Part shown: positions 16,274 through 24,583 of the stretch, piece after piece
Position numbering within the stretch: the first letter of the stretch is position 1
How the letters are laid out: the number at the start of each line of letters is the position of its first letter
Origin: a virus
Virus record (IMG/VR): IMGVR_UViG_3300031857_000005
Coordinates: 124,001-188,000 of that record
Length of the DNA stretch: 64,000 nucleotides
Strand: one strand, 5' to 3'
Notes under the pieces: model-generated
What the model saw: the letters and a program-made list of their open reading frames with translations, nothing else
The model's database searches: none
What the model was told of the DNA's origin: nothing
Made by a program: the position numbers and the translations under genes

Positions 16274-17392
16274 ATGAAAAAAATATTACTATTTTTAATG
16301 TTATTAATAAGTTCCGTAATAAACGGACAAACAGTATTATATAATGATAATTGTGAAGTATCTGGGTATAACTGGTTTGGGTTTTCAACGAACCCTCAGT
16401 TCCCAAACATATTTTCAACATATTTAGGTGGGACAACATCAATTTCAGATGGACCATCAAATAAACCTCTATATGTTAGTAATAGTAGTTCATTTGGTTT
16501 ATTTGGTCTTGGGGGGTCAGGTTCAGGAAGTGAATATGAAAGATATCAATTACCTAACATAACTGGATTGAATCCTAATAAACTATATAGATTTACTTTT
16601 AAACTTATGGCGTACGCTGAAAATATTACAGGGTTTTCAGGAAGTGGTTTAGACGTTACCGATTCTGTAACGGTAAGAGTTTCGGTAAATAACGGACCAT
16701 ATCAAATTGAGTCTATAATTAAAGGGTGGTCAAACTCATACTGGAGTTTTGATGCAACTGGAATTATTAATGAAACTGCCAATGGATTACCAAATACATA
16801 TAGACCAATATCTGCGGGTAATCAAGAAAATACCGGATTTGGGTATTCTACATATAACTTATTATTAACAAATATTAGTCAAATACAAATTAGAATAGAT
16901 ATGAGATCAAATTATGGTGGTTCTAATTATGGTGAATGGTGGGTAATTGATGATATGGAATTAATAGATGAGGATCCCCTACCTGTTGAGTTGATGTCAT
17001 TTGATGGTATGTCAACTGAGGAAGGTAACCTTTTATTATGGAAAACTGCATCAGAGCACAATTCAGATTATTTTTTAATTCAATCCACAATTGATGGTGA
17101 AAAATACACTACAGTTGATAAAGTTGGTGCTGCGGGTAATAGTAATCAAGTAATGGAATATAGTTTATTAGACACAAAGTATGGTAATAATTTAACCTAT
17201 TATAGATTGTTACAATATGACTTTGACGGTAAATATACTATATACGGTCCAATATTAATTAATAACCAAGTTAAAGAAAAGAAAGTTATTAAAATCATTG
17301 ATTTAATGGGGAAAGAAGTTACAGAATTTTCTTCAAATGGTATATATATTGAGGTATATGAAGATGGTACAATGAGTAAAGTGTGGAGATAA
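16274..17392 (+). CDS. Secreted protein with T9SS-like C-terminal sorting segment
   Basis: 372 residues from the ATG at 16274. Residues 1-19 are a Sec signal peptide (MKKILLFLMLLISSVINGQ) with the Gln start common in Bacteroidetes exported proteins. The middle is a beta-rich Gly/Ser/Asn domain. From about residue 235, PLPVELMSFDG followed by YYRLLQYDFDGKYTIYGP is the fibronectin-like pre-sorting domain typical of Bacteroidetes surface proteins. The last 37 residues, with KIIDLMGKEV, SNGIYIEVYEDG and terminal SKVWR, match the second half of a type A T9SS sorting signal; the usual PNP half is missing. It was probably host-derived and is now under a late-type phage promoter beside the capsid gene. 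Surface display, cell-surface modification or superinfection exclusion are possible roles. Confidence 0.82.
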   Translation: MKKILLFLMLLISSVINGQTVLYNDNCEVSGYNWFGFSTNPQFPNIFSTYLGGTTSISDGPSNKPLYVSNSSSFGLFGLGGSGSGSEYERYQLPNITGLNPNKLYRFTFKLMAYAENITGFSGSGLDVTDSVTVRVSVNNGPYQIESIIKGWSNSYWSFDATGIINETANGLPNTYRPISAGNQENTGFGYSTYNLLLTNISQIQIRIDMRSNYGGSNYGEWWVIDDMELIDEDPLPVELMSFDGMSTEEGNLLLWKTASEHNSDYFLIQSTIDGEKYTTVDKVGAAGNSNQVMEYSLLDTKYGNNLTYYRLLQYDFDGKYTIYGPILINNQVKEKKVIKIIDLMGKEVTEFSSNGIYIEVYEDGTMSKVWR

Positions 17393-17404
17393 GAAATTAT
17401 CTCC
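17385..17404. terminator. GAAA-loop hairpin between convergent genes
   Basis: GGAGATAA (17385-17392) pairs perfectly with TTATCTCC (17397-17404) around GAAA. The left arm contains the stop codon of the secreted protein gene, and the minus-strand gene ends 4 nt away, so it may act in both directions. The T tract is weak. Confidence 0.6.
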
Positions 17405-17407
17405 AAT

Positions 17408-17632
17408 TTACTGATTCTTTGTTAGAACCCTAATTGATTTAGATATTACCTCAGACTCCCCAATTGTGAACGCACCTCTACTATGAGCAGCCTTAACTGC
17501 CTCAACTAGATAGTAAATGGAATGATTACTATCTATTGTTGATAAAATCATATCTAAATGTTCTTCAGTTAAAAGATTTATTGTCCCAAATAGATTACCA
17601 TAAATTTCCGATTGTTCTTCACTCATTTCCAT
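17408..17632 (-). CDS. Small helical phage protein, unknown function
   Basis: 74 residues, MEMSEEQSEIYGNLFGTINLL then YYLVEAVKAAHSRGAFTIGE and SKSIRVLTKNQ. It is predicted to be all helix, acidic at the start. No known family. It is convergent with the secreted protein gene and divergent from 17671, sharing the short region at 17633-17670, where TATAAATA reads toward this gene on the complement. Codon use matches the phage. Confidence 0.6.
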   Translation of the reverse strand: MEMSEEQSEIYGNLFGTINLLTEEHLDMILSTIDSNHSIYYLVEAVKAAHSRGAFTIGESEVISKSIRVLTKNQ

Positions 17633-17641
17633 ATTGTTTGA

Positions 17642-17648
17642 TATTTAT
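17642..17648. promoter_or_regulatory. Late motif shared by divergent genes
   Basis: On the plus strand, TATTTATAATA lies 22 nt before the ATG at 17671; on the complement the same bases read TATTATAAATATC 9 nt before the ATG at 17632. A single near-palindromic element may serve both genes. Confidence 0.5.
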
Positions 17649-17670
17649 AATAATAGACAAGTTTGTTAAA

Positions 17671-18969
17671 ATGTTAAATGATATTATAAAAAAAATTTTA
17701 AGGGAGGCAACTTCAGATAGTAGTGGATCTAGAGGTTCATTTGTTGTACCATTAAGACCTGGTTTAAAAAAATTTGATAAAACACAGTTAGCTCCATTTA
17801 CAGAAAAGGTTTCTAACTATGATAGTCCATTATTAGATTATGATAGTTACGACGGTAAAATGAGTGAAACCAAGAAACAAATTAAAAAAATTGAGGGTAA
17901 GGCTGAGAAATCTACAAAGTATCTCAAAAATCACCCAATTCAAAATGATGATGATGGGGATATTATAAACCCAACACCAGGAAAAGGAAAAAAATTTGTT
18001 CCCATTAAAGAAAGTTCAACATCAATATCTGCGGGAGAATATTCCGGACCAATAGAACTTGGACTTAAAAAATGGAAACCTCAATTGTTGGCTCCATTCA
18101 CAGAATTTGTTGATACTGAAATTAATCATAAGAAAAAACAAAAAACCATGAAAAACAACATCAAAAAACAAGTTGGCGTTTGGGAAAAAAATCCTGACGG
18201 GACTTACAAACAAGATGATCATGATGTTCACACTATTAAAGAGGATTTAGCGGTATGGTTTGGTACAAAGAAAAAACCAAAAGGATCTAAACAACCAAAA
18301 GGTCCATGGGTTGATATTTGTCGTAAGGTAAATGGAAAACATCCACCTTGTGGAAGAAGTGATTCCGACAGTGGTGCATATCCTAAATGTCGTGCAGTAG
18401 GTGTTGCGGGTAAAATGAGTGACTCAGCAAAAAAAGCGGCTTGTCAACAAAAAAGAAAAGCCGAGAAAAAAGACACTCAAACAGGTAAAGGACAAAAACC
18501 AATTATGACATCTTATAAACCAAGAAAAAAAACAAATGAAAATATGAAAACAATTAGATTGACAGAATCTGAATTAGTTAGAATTGTAAAAAAAATTCTT
18601 AACGAAGAAACCTCAATGGGATTAAAAAAGGAAACTCCTCAGATGTTTATGGTAGATAAATTGTGGGATAGAAAAATGATTACCCCAATAGATAACACCA
18701 ATATTAGTGTACAAAAAGGATATGAGGTTTGGTATGGTTATGATAATGTTGGTAGAAAAATTGTTGAATCTTCAAAAGTAATGAGTACTTTTGGTAGGGT
18801 AGAATTAAATTGTAATACAAAAATGGTTGATTATGATACGATGGCAACTAAAAAATATGAGGAGTACTCTATTGACATTGAAAGACAAAAACAATCTGAT
18901 TTTGATTTCTTAAACCCATATTGCTCAATGATTGACTGGAAATATGGTGACAAACCTAAAAAAAGGTAG
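17671..18969 (+). CDS. Composite head-associated protein with two targeting-like motifs
   Basis: 432 residues from the ATG at 17671; an upstream extension to 17536 would cover the promoter and the divergent gene. It begins MLNDIIKKILREATSD, whose L-R-E/A fits the prohead protease consensus. Two imperfect repeats follow (RPGLKKFDKTQLAPFTE and LGLKKWKPQLLAPFTE). Residues about 190-270 contain WVDICRKVNGKHPPCGR and AYPKCRAVG, resembling the Cys-containing DUF5872-type domain of phages and large viruses. At residue 292 (ATG at 18544) a second N-terminus-like motif begins, MKTIRLTESELVRIVKKILN, as if a second gene were fused in frame; an internal start there would give 141 residues. Probably an internal virion protein. 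Confidence 0.72.
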   Translation: MLNDIIKKILREATSDSSGSRGSFVVPLRPGLKKFDKTQLAPFTEKVSNYDSPLLDYDSYDGKMSETKKQIKKIEGKAEKSTKYLKNHPIQNDDDGDIINPTPGKGKKFVPIKESSTSISAGEYSGPIELGLKKWKPQLLAPFTEFVDTEINHKKKQKTMKNNIKKQVGVWEKNPDGTYKQDDHDVHTIKEDLAVWFGTKKKPKGSKQPKGPWVDICRKVNGKHPPCGRSDSDSGAYPKCRAVGVAGKMSDSAKKAACQQKRKAEKKDTQTGKGQKPIMTSYKPRKKTNENMKTIRLTESELVRIVKKILNEETSMGLKKETPQMFMVDKLWDRKMITPIDNTNISVQKGYEVWYGYDNVGRKIVESSKVMSTFGRVELNCNTKMVDYDTMATKKYEEYSIDIERQKQSDFDFLNPYCSMIDWKYGDKPKKR

Positions 18970-18986
18970 TTATAACACTACCTTTT
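18961..18986. terminator. Bidirectional terminator between convergent genes
   Basis: AAAAGGTAGT (18961-18970) pairs with ACTACCTTTT (18977-18986) around a 6-nt loop, with A and T tracts outside. The stop codons of both convergent genes lie within it. Confidence 0.85.
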
Positions 18987-19377
18987 TTTGTTTTTCTATC
19001 TCAATCTTATATTTTGAGCAGACAATATAATCTTTTTTATTTTTAGTGACTACAAAATCAAATCCTTCTTTAACAGGTATTGAGAATACATATTTGGTTT
19101 TAAACAAATTATCCTTAATTGCTACAATAATCACACAGTTACCATCAAATGATTTTTCTACTATAGTATATGGTTTTTCATTTGAAAATAGTTTATATGG
19201 GTGTACCATATCTGCCATCATATGAAATAGATAATTATATTTTGGAGTTTTTTCTTTTCCATTTTTATAAATTACTAATGGTTCCACATCAATGTAGTGA
19301 ATACTATCACAGTTAAATTGTGAGAAACTATAAAAAGACATTAAAAAAGATACGATTAATAAAAATAGATTTTTCAT
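18970..19377 (-). CDS. Exported small protein, unknown function
   Basis: 135 residues with a clear Sec signal peptide, MKNLFLLIVSFLMSFYSFSQ, then a basic mature part of about 115 residues with two Cys pairs' worth of Cys (C23, and Cys in NCVIIV and YIVCSKYKI). No lipobox. No family recognised. It is the second exported protein encoded here and ends at the shared terminator. Action in the periplasm or at the cell surface is inferred; candidates include an envelope-modifying or exclusion factor. Confidence 0.7.
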   Translation of the reverse strand: MKNLFLLIVSFLMSFYSFSQFNCDSIHYIDVEPLVIYKNGKEKTPKYNYLFHMMADMVHPYKLFSNEKPYTIVEKSFDGNCVIIVAIKDNLFKTKYVFSIPVKEGFDFVVTKNKKDYIVCSKYKIEIEKQKKVVL

Positions 19378-19430
19378 GTTTATTTGTTTTTATATTTACA
19401 AAACTAATATTTTTTTTCTAAAAAACAAAA

Positions 19431-19853
19431 TTAAAGATTAGAAATTTTTTCTAATACATTGTGTAGAGAATTTTTAATCTGAGAATTAATTTTTTCCTCG
19501 TAATTTAATCTTCTTTTCTCCGCTTCATTATCAAAAATTTGGGTAACCCTTTCCCAATCTCTATGAGTTAATTTAACGCTATAGTGATATACATGGTTAG
19601 TTAAATCTACCCTACCATAATCCATAGTGATAAAAATATCCATATCTTTATTCTCAATGTACCGTTTGTTAGACATTGGTGCAATGTCAAATTTGGTTGT
19701 TGGGTGTTTGATTGTTTTTAAACAAATCTTAAAACAAGTTTTTTCGTATGATACCTCTTCATCTTCGTGGGATGGTATGAATGAACTTCTTTTTGCCCAT
19801 AAATACATTCGTAGTTTTAACCTAGTAAAAAATCTAATTATTCTTTTTTTCAT
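19431..19853 (-). CDS. Basic phage protein, unknown function
   Basis: 140 residues with a strongly basic, amphipathic N-terminus (MKKRIIRFFTRLKLRMYLW) and a charged helical C-terminus. The middle carries YIENKDMDIFITMDYGRVDL. It might associate with a membrane through the first helix, but no true transmembrane span is seen. It lies between two small minus-strand genes with AT-only spacers. No family recognised. Confidence 0.6.
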   Translation of the reverse strand: MKKRIIRFFTRLKLRMYLWAKRSSFIPSHEDEEVSYEKTCFKICLKTIKHPTTKFDIAPMSNKRYIENKDMDIFITMDYGRVDLTNHVYHYSVKLTHRDWERVTQIFDNEAEKRRLNYEEKINSQIKNSLHNVLEKISNL

Positions 19854-19911
19854 ATTATTAATTTATACGATTAAAATATATGAAAAAAATTTGGTTAAGA
19901 CAAATGTTAAA

Positions 19912-20379
19912 TTAACAATATGAACCTGAACAATGTTTTTTACCGTCTAATCCTGGTTTTGTACCTTTACATACTTGTACCGCATAACCATTAGCATATG
20001 CCGAAGGGTAAACCTCAAATTTAGATTTTGCTGCCGCTTTACCACGAGCACATAATTTAGTTCCTGTTTTCTTACGTCCTTCCATCATCATATCATCATC
20101 ATCAATATTCATTGACATTTGCATTCCGTGTTTTTTGGTTTCATTCATTAAAAAATCAAAAACTTGATCCATATTGTTTTTCGCTTCAGAAATATGATCT
20201 TGAGCCCAATCGTGACCATTCTCAAGAATTTCTTCAATCATAGAGTGATCCATATCCAACAACATATCACATTGTCTTCTCATTTGTTGAAGGTTTGAAA
20301 AGAACATATATCTATTACTTTCTTCGTGAGTCTCTCTAAGAACTCTTTTTACTACTCTACTTACTAAATCCGTTTTCAT
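19912..20379 (-). CDS. Head-associated protein with targeting-like N-terminus and ARGKAAAK domain
   Basis: 155 residues beginning MKTDLVSRVVKRVLRETHEE, another basic helix ending L-R-E followed by a small residue. The middle is Met/Asp-rich. The C-terminal third has the motif KLCARGKAAAKSKFEVYPSA followed by YANGYAVQVCKG, which I know from proteins of marine phages and large viruses; two Cys bracket it. It is 6 nt from the upstream Cys-rich gene and probably co-transcribed with it. It may be an internal virion protein with a nucleic-acid-binding tail. Confidence 0.7.
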   Translation of the reverse strand: MKTDLVSRVVKRVLRETHEESNRYMFFSNLQQMRRQCDMLLDMDHSMIEEILENGHDWAQDHISEAKNNMDQVFDFLMNETKKHGMQMSMNIDDDDMMMEGRKKTGTKLCARGKAAAKSKFEVYPSAYANGYAVQVCKGTKPGLDGKKHCSGSYC

Positions 20380-20385
20380 AATACG

Positions 20386-21021
20386 TTAAGAATTTAATCC
20401 ATTACCACCAAGGGTAATCATATTTAATTGTGTCACGGAAGCACCATATCCATCTGTCCATACAGGATGAGGTGGAGACACCTGTGTTATTGTACTTCCA
20501 GTTGCTCCACAATCACAACAAATTACACATACGGTAGATTCGGTGCTTGCACTTCTTGGTGGAGTATCTTTTGGGACACACTCCCAACAATCCCCAAAAG
20601 GTCCTTCATCAGGAATTATATTGGGTTCACCTGGATCTGAAGAATAACCTGTATGTGTTGCACAAAATGATTCATTAGTTGATTGATTAGAAAATTGGAA
20701 GACATCTCCCAAGTTTGGTATATCACCATAAGTAGTACAAAAACCTGATAACTCTATCAAAATTTTATCACCACCACATATATTAAATTCTAATGAAATT
20801 AATTCATCCATTTCTGTTTGGATGCAATCACAACAATCTGTGTATATATGATTACCTCCCGCACCTTCTTGTGTGTCTAATGTTACAGAAATTACTTTTC
20901 CACAATATGGACCTATTTCACCAATATAATAATCAATTATATTATTTGGGTAAAGAGTGGTAGTACTACTAATTATAGATTGTTCACCTGAAGTACAACT
21001 TATTACAATATAATTTGCCAT
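20386..21021 (-). CDS. Cys-rich virion protein with shared C-terminal module
   Basis: 211 residues, about 18 Cys, beta-rich. One Cys-pair domain (YTDCCDCIQTEMDE ... GDCWECVPKD) is followed by a C-terminal module of about 50 residues, CVICCDCGATGSTITQV then PPHPVWTDGYGASVTQLNM and TLGGNGLN. That module is nearly identical to the end of the next gene upstream. The shared tail suggests a common docking site on the virion. It is preceded by a composite late motif. Probably a tail or fibre accessory protein; no enzymatic motif. Confidence 0.7.
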   Translation of the reverse strand: MANYIVISCTSGEQSIISSTTTLYPNNIIDYYIGEIGPYCGKVISVTLDTQEGAGGNHIYTDCCDCIQTEMDELISLEFNICGGDKILIELSGFCTTYGDIPNLGDVFQFSNQSTNESFCATHTGYSSDPGEPNIIPDEGPFGDCWECVPKDTPPRSASTESTVCVICCDCGATGSTITQVSPPHPVWTDGYGASVTQLNMITLGGNGLNS

Positions 21022-21036
21022 TTTTGTTTTTTATTT

Positions 21037-21043
21037 ATAAATA
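21037..21043 (-). promoter_or_regulatory. TATTTAT/TATAAATA composite late motif
   Basis: On the complement, GATATTTATAAATAAAA lies 15 nt before the ATG at 21021. The same string occurs before the gene at 10290 on the other strand. Confidence 0.6.
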
Positions 21044-21053
21044 TCACATTATT

Positions 21054-23090
21054 TTAATTATTCAACCCATTTCCGCCTAATGTAACCATATTCATTTGAG
21101 TTACCTCAGTTCCATATCCATCTGTCCATACAGGATGAGGAGGAGCAACTTGAGTTATTGTACTTCCTGTTGATCCACAATCACAACAAATAACACAAAT
21201 TAGTGTTTCTGTATTTGCACTTCTTGGAAATCTTGTATTATCAAAAGTACATTGAATACAGTTATAATATGTTGAAACAGGAGTTATTGTTGTGTAATTA
21301 GGTTCTAATGGACAAGTGTTTAATAAAATATAACATTGTCCATAATTTTGAGTGACGAATACTAATTGAGAGTCAAAATAAGTCATTATATTCCATATAT
21401 CAATTGGGATATTAACAAACTGTTGTCCTCCACCACCACATTTAACAATAGAGGCACCAATTAATGTTCCACTATTACAAGATGTGCAATCACTAAATGG
21501 TGTTACCGTATTTGAAATATATGATACAATAGCATTATCAGTTACAGGGTTATATGGGGATATTAATTCGTGACATTGAAATTCAGTTGTTCCTCTTACT
21601 ACCTTCACATAATCTCCTGTTGTGAATGAATTTGAATTTAAAACGACGATATTATTTTGACCACTACCACATTCTCTCGTTAACCAAATATAAGAATTAT
21701 CAGCATTTAATTCACATTCTGAACAACTTTCAAAAACATCAAAACTAAGAACAGGATAGAATGAGTCATTAATATCCTGAATACCCGTTATTTCAACACA
21801 ATCATCAAGTTGTGGAACATAAAATGTTTTACCAATTGGGTTTTGAACGTATTGATAAGAAAACACAACACCTGTTGTGACTACATCGGTAATTGTTATT
21901 ATTAAATCTAAACTACCCTCAAATAAATCTTTATTGATAGTTATTGTGTCATCTACAGAATATCTAATCCCATTATTAGATAATGAAACACTAGTGACTA
22001 CTCCGCTCATAATGTCAACGTAAAAACCTGAACCAACCCCATTACCCGTTGTTGTACCTGTGAATGGACCATATGTACCATCACCAAGTAAAGAATTTGG
22101 TGATGTAAATGAAAAATTATTGATTAATCCTGTGTTAGTACAACTTGAATAAGTATAATACAATCCCGTACACTGAATACATTCTTGACAATCAGGTTGT
22201 GGGTTATAATCTAAAAATGTTGAAATAGTAACCGCTGATTCTGTTAAATCACCCACTTCAAAACACCCATCAGATGTAGAGAGATTTGATACTTCATTTC
22301 CTTCATAAAATACAGAACCCCATACAACTTCATCTTCTTGTGTTAAACAATTTGTTATAATTCTTTTTTCATTACTAATTGCTAAACACTCATCACAACT
22401 TACTTCCTCGTTTGTACCTAAAATAGAAATTAATGTCCCTGTAGTTTCAGTGGTTTGAATACTATCAACAGTACCACATTGTATATCACCAAAACTATCA
22501 ATAAAGGTTACAATATAATTAGTGTAATCAAAACCAGAAGGAAATTCAATGTAATAAGATGTAAAGGGATCTAAACAGGTATTGACTTGATATGTTGCAA
22601 AATTATTTATTAAACATTCAGTGCAACCCGTATACGAATCACTTATTGATGTCAAAGAATAAATAAAATCTCCGTCTCTTGGTGTAACAAAACAACTAAT
22701 AGTTACACAACCTAACGATTTAATCTCCCCTTCTATTGAAACTGACAAATAATAAATGTCACCTATTGTTGGTAATGTTGTAAAAGTATTGATATCAATA
22801 AAATATGTTTCACCTCTTACACAATCCACAACACTTACCGCAGTGGTAATTCCACTTAAACATTCTTCACAAGATGTATATGATTCATCAAGTGTTGCGG
22901 TTACTTGAGATGTTGTATCTTTTATTATTAATACTCTATAACAATCGGTAGTTCTTGGTTCAGTTAAAACCGTAAATAAATAGGTATTTCCTGTTGTTAT
23001 TGTACTAATTGGATCGTCAACTATAATATTTGTTGGTCTAGCGTCACCAACACAACATTTTATAACGGTTAAATCTTTAAGAGCTGCCAT
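21054..23090 (-). CDS. Large repetitive Cys-rich virion protein
   Basis: 678 residues built from about seven domains of 70-90 residues, each ending in a Cys-x-x-Cys pair (TSCEECLSG, TGCTECLIN, VSCDECLA, PDCQECIQC, SCSECELN, DCTSCNSG, NCIQCTFDN) and containing patterns like IGDIYYL and GCVTISC. Around nucleotides 21870-22120 sits an inserted domain of the kind also found in the fibre genes at 58 kb and 61 kb (GNGVGSGFYVDIMSG, then VSLSNNGIRYSVDDTITI). The last 50 residues match the C-terminus of the neighbouring 211-residue protein. Likely a tail or fibre structural protein. Confidence 0.75.
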   Translation of the reverse strand: MAALKDLTVIKCCVGDARPTNIIVDDPISTITTGNTYLFTVLTEPRTTDCYRVLIIKDTTSQVTATLDESYTSCEECLSGITTAVSVVDCVRGETYFIDINTFTTLPTIGDIYYLSVSIEGEIKSLGCVTISCFVTPRDGDFIYSLTSISDSYTGCTECLINNFATYQVNTCLDPFTSYYIEFPSGFDYTNYIVTFIDSFGDIQCGTVDSIQTTETTGTLISILGTNEEVSCDECLAISNEKRIITNCLTQEDEVVWGSVFYEGNEVSNLSTSDGCFEVGDLTESAVTISTFLDYNPQPDCQECIQCTGLYYTYSSCTNTGLINNFSFTSPNSLLGDGTYGPFTGTTTGNGVGSGFYVDIMSGVVTSVSLSNNGIRYSVDDTITINKDLFEGSLDLIITITDVVTTGVVFSYQYVQNPIGKTFYVPQLDDCVEITGIQDINDSFYPVLSFDVFESCSECELNADNSYIWLTRECGSGQNNIVVLNSNSFTTGDYVKVVRGTTEFQCHELISPYNPVTDNAIVSYISNTVTPFSDCTSCNSGTLIGASIVKCGGGGQQFVNIPIDIWNIMTYFDSQLVFVTQNYGQCYILLNTCPLEPNYTTITPVSTYYNCIQCTFDNTRFPRSANTETLICVICCDCGSTGSTITQVAPPHPVWTDGYGTEVTQMNMVTLGGNGLNN

Positions 23091-23092
23091 AA

Positions 23093-24562
23093 TTATTTCT
23101 TATTTACTATTTGAAACTTTATTTCTTTTTTATATGTATTAACTTCACCTGACGATAATACTTTAATATCAATAAAGTATTCATTAGGAATTTTGTCCCT
23201 CGTATCAAAAAGAAAATAATATTCATTTGGTGTTCTATTAATTTTAGTCCAATCTTGAACCCTAACTTCTGTTGATCCTTCCTTAACATATATTCTGTAG
23301 TAAGCATCAACATTTGGTTGTAGTTGATTAGTTGTATATGCCTTTTTAATAACAACACCAACTTTTCTTACATCGGTATTAAGTATTTTTTCATCTTGTT
23401 TTATACCATAATAATCAAAACCATATATTGTTGGTTGTTGAGATTCCGTCCCAATCTGAATAGATTTTTTTAGTGGATAAACATTAAATTCATTTACAAC
23501 ATTAGGAAGAGTAAAACCATTCAATACTATATTGGACCAAGTATCCGTAAATGTACAAGGAACCTGATAACCACCAGGAGGTAAAGGAGGTATTACTACC
23601 TCGTAAACTCCTTTAGCTCTTCTACAGGTTTGTAAATTAGTTAACCCAACAATAGGGTTACCATTACCGTCACCAATACTAACTGATGGGTTATTATCTA
23701 AATTTTGAAAATCTCCGTCTTCATAGATATACAAATATAATTTATTAGATTTTCCTAAAGAAAAACTATTTCTATCATCATCAATAATATCATTAAATGA
23801 TGTTTCTAAAAATGGTTCGTAAAAGGTTTGAGTATGTCTTGTAAAGAAACCAACTTCGTAGGTACCAGTTGTCCCTGATAAAAGTTCCACCTGAGGCATA
23901 TATGCAATCCCCCAACCCGCAACATTTGTTAAAAATCCCTGAAGTATGTCGTTTATTTCAGATGTCATATTAAATTCAATATTCTCATCACCAAATTCAA
24001 AATGTTGGGTGTCAACAATATATAAATCATTAAAGGTAAAAACCCCTGAATTTGTATTACTATATATTCCCGCTTGCTCCCAATTAGTCATTCCTGATGA
24101 TGTGTACCAATTTGACGATCTTGTAGAATAATTTTTATCATTAGGTACTTGAGTCATTAAGTCCGCAAAATCATAACCAACACCTTCATCCCAATATTGT
24201 GGTTGATCAGGATCTAAATCTCTGTACGGTATTCTAAATAAAATTAAATCAAATGATGTTGCTCTTAATCTACCGCTTGATGTTGATGTGTTAAGTAACT
24301 CTTTATCAAAAAAAGATGTATTTGTCATCCTTAAAGTGTGAACCATATTAGGATTACAATTTATTGGAGGTATTGTCCCATCTGAATATTTTTCTTTTAA
24401 TAGATTTAAATCTAAATTAAAAATAAATCTACTAAAACCTATTGGATCTACAATACTACCATTACCATAAAATAATTCCATTACAGGATTTCTTCCGGTA
24501 TTTGTTATACTACCTGATATTAATGTATTGTTTCTACTGAAATACGAATTGTTAATTGACAT
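23093..24562 (-). CDS. Phage virion structural protein, tail/baseplate region
   Basis: 489 residues, beta-rich, beginning MSINNSYFSRNNTLISGS and including NPVMELFYGNG and SRFIFNLDLN. It has no catalytic motif. The C-terminal third has Ig-like strands (YYRIYVKEGSTEVRVQDW, then FIDIKVLSSGEVNTYK). It lies between the Cys-rich protein and the baseplate hub/spike protein and has its own late-type promoter. It is probably a baseplate or fibre-attachment component; the exact T4 counterpart is not recognisable. Confidence 0.65.
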   Translation of the reverse strand: MSINNSYFSRNNTLISGSITNTGRNPVMELFYGNGSIVDPIGFSRFIFNLDLNLLKEKYSDGTIPPINCNPNMVHTLRMTNTSFFDKELLNTSTSSGRLRATSFDLILFRIPYRDLDPDQPQYWDEGVGYDFADLMTQVPNDKNYSTRSSNWYTSSGMTNWEQAGIYSNTNSGVFTFNDLYIVDTQHFEFGDENIEFNMTSEINDILQGFLTNVAGWGIAYMPQVELLSGTTGTYEVGFFTRHTQTFYEPFLETSFNDIIDDDRNSFSLGKSNKLYLYIYEDGDFQNLDNNPSVSIGDGNGNPIVGLTNLQTCRRAKGVYEVVIPPLPPGGYQVPCTFTDTWSNIVLNGFTLPNVVNEFNVYPLKKSIQIGTESQQPTIYGFDYYGIKQDEKILNTDVRKVGVVIKKAYTTNQLQPNVDAYYRIYVKEGSTEVRVQDWTKINRTPNEYYFLFDTRDKIPNEYFIDIKVLSSGEVNTYKKEIKFQIVNKK

Positions 24563-24576
24563 TTATACTTTTTAAT

Positions 24577-24583
24577 ATAAATA
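24577..24583 (-). promoter_or_regulatory. TATTTAT late-promoter-like motif
   Basis: On the complement, GATATTTATATTAAAAAG lies 14 nt before the ATG at 24562. It sits in the gap after the hub gene, whose stop is a few bases away. Confidence 0.6.

Noticed and set aside
17536-17670. Upstream extension of the gene at 17671
   Set aside because: The extension crosses the divergent gene and the TATTTAT motif, and the sequence MLNDIIKKILREA at 17671 is a typical N-terminus of this phage.
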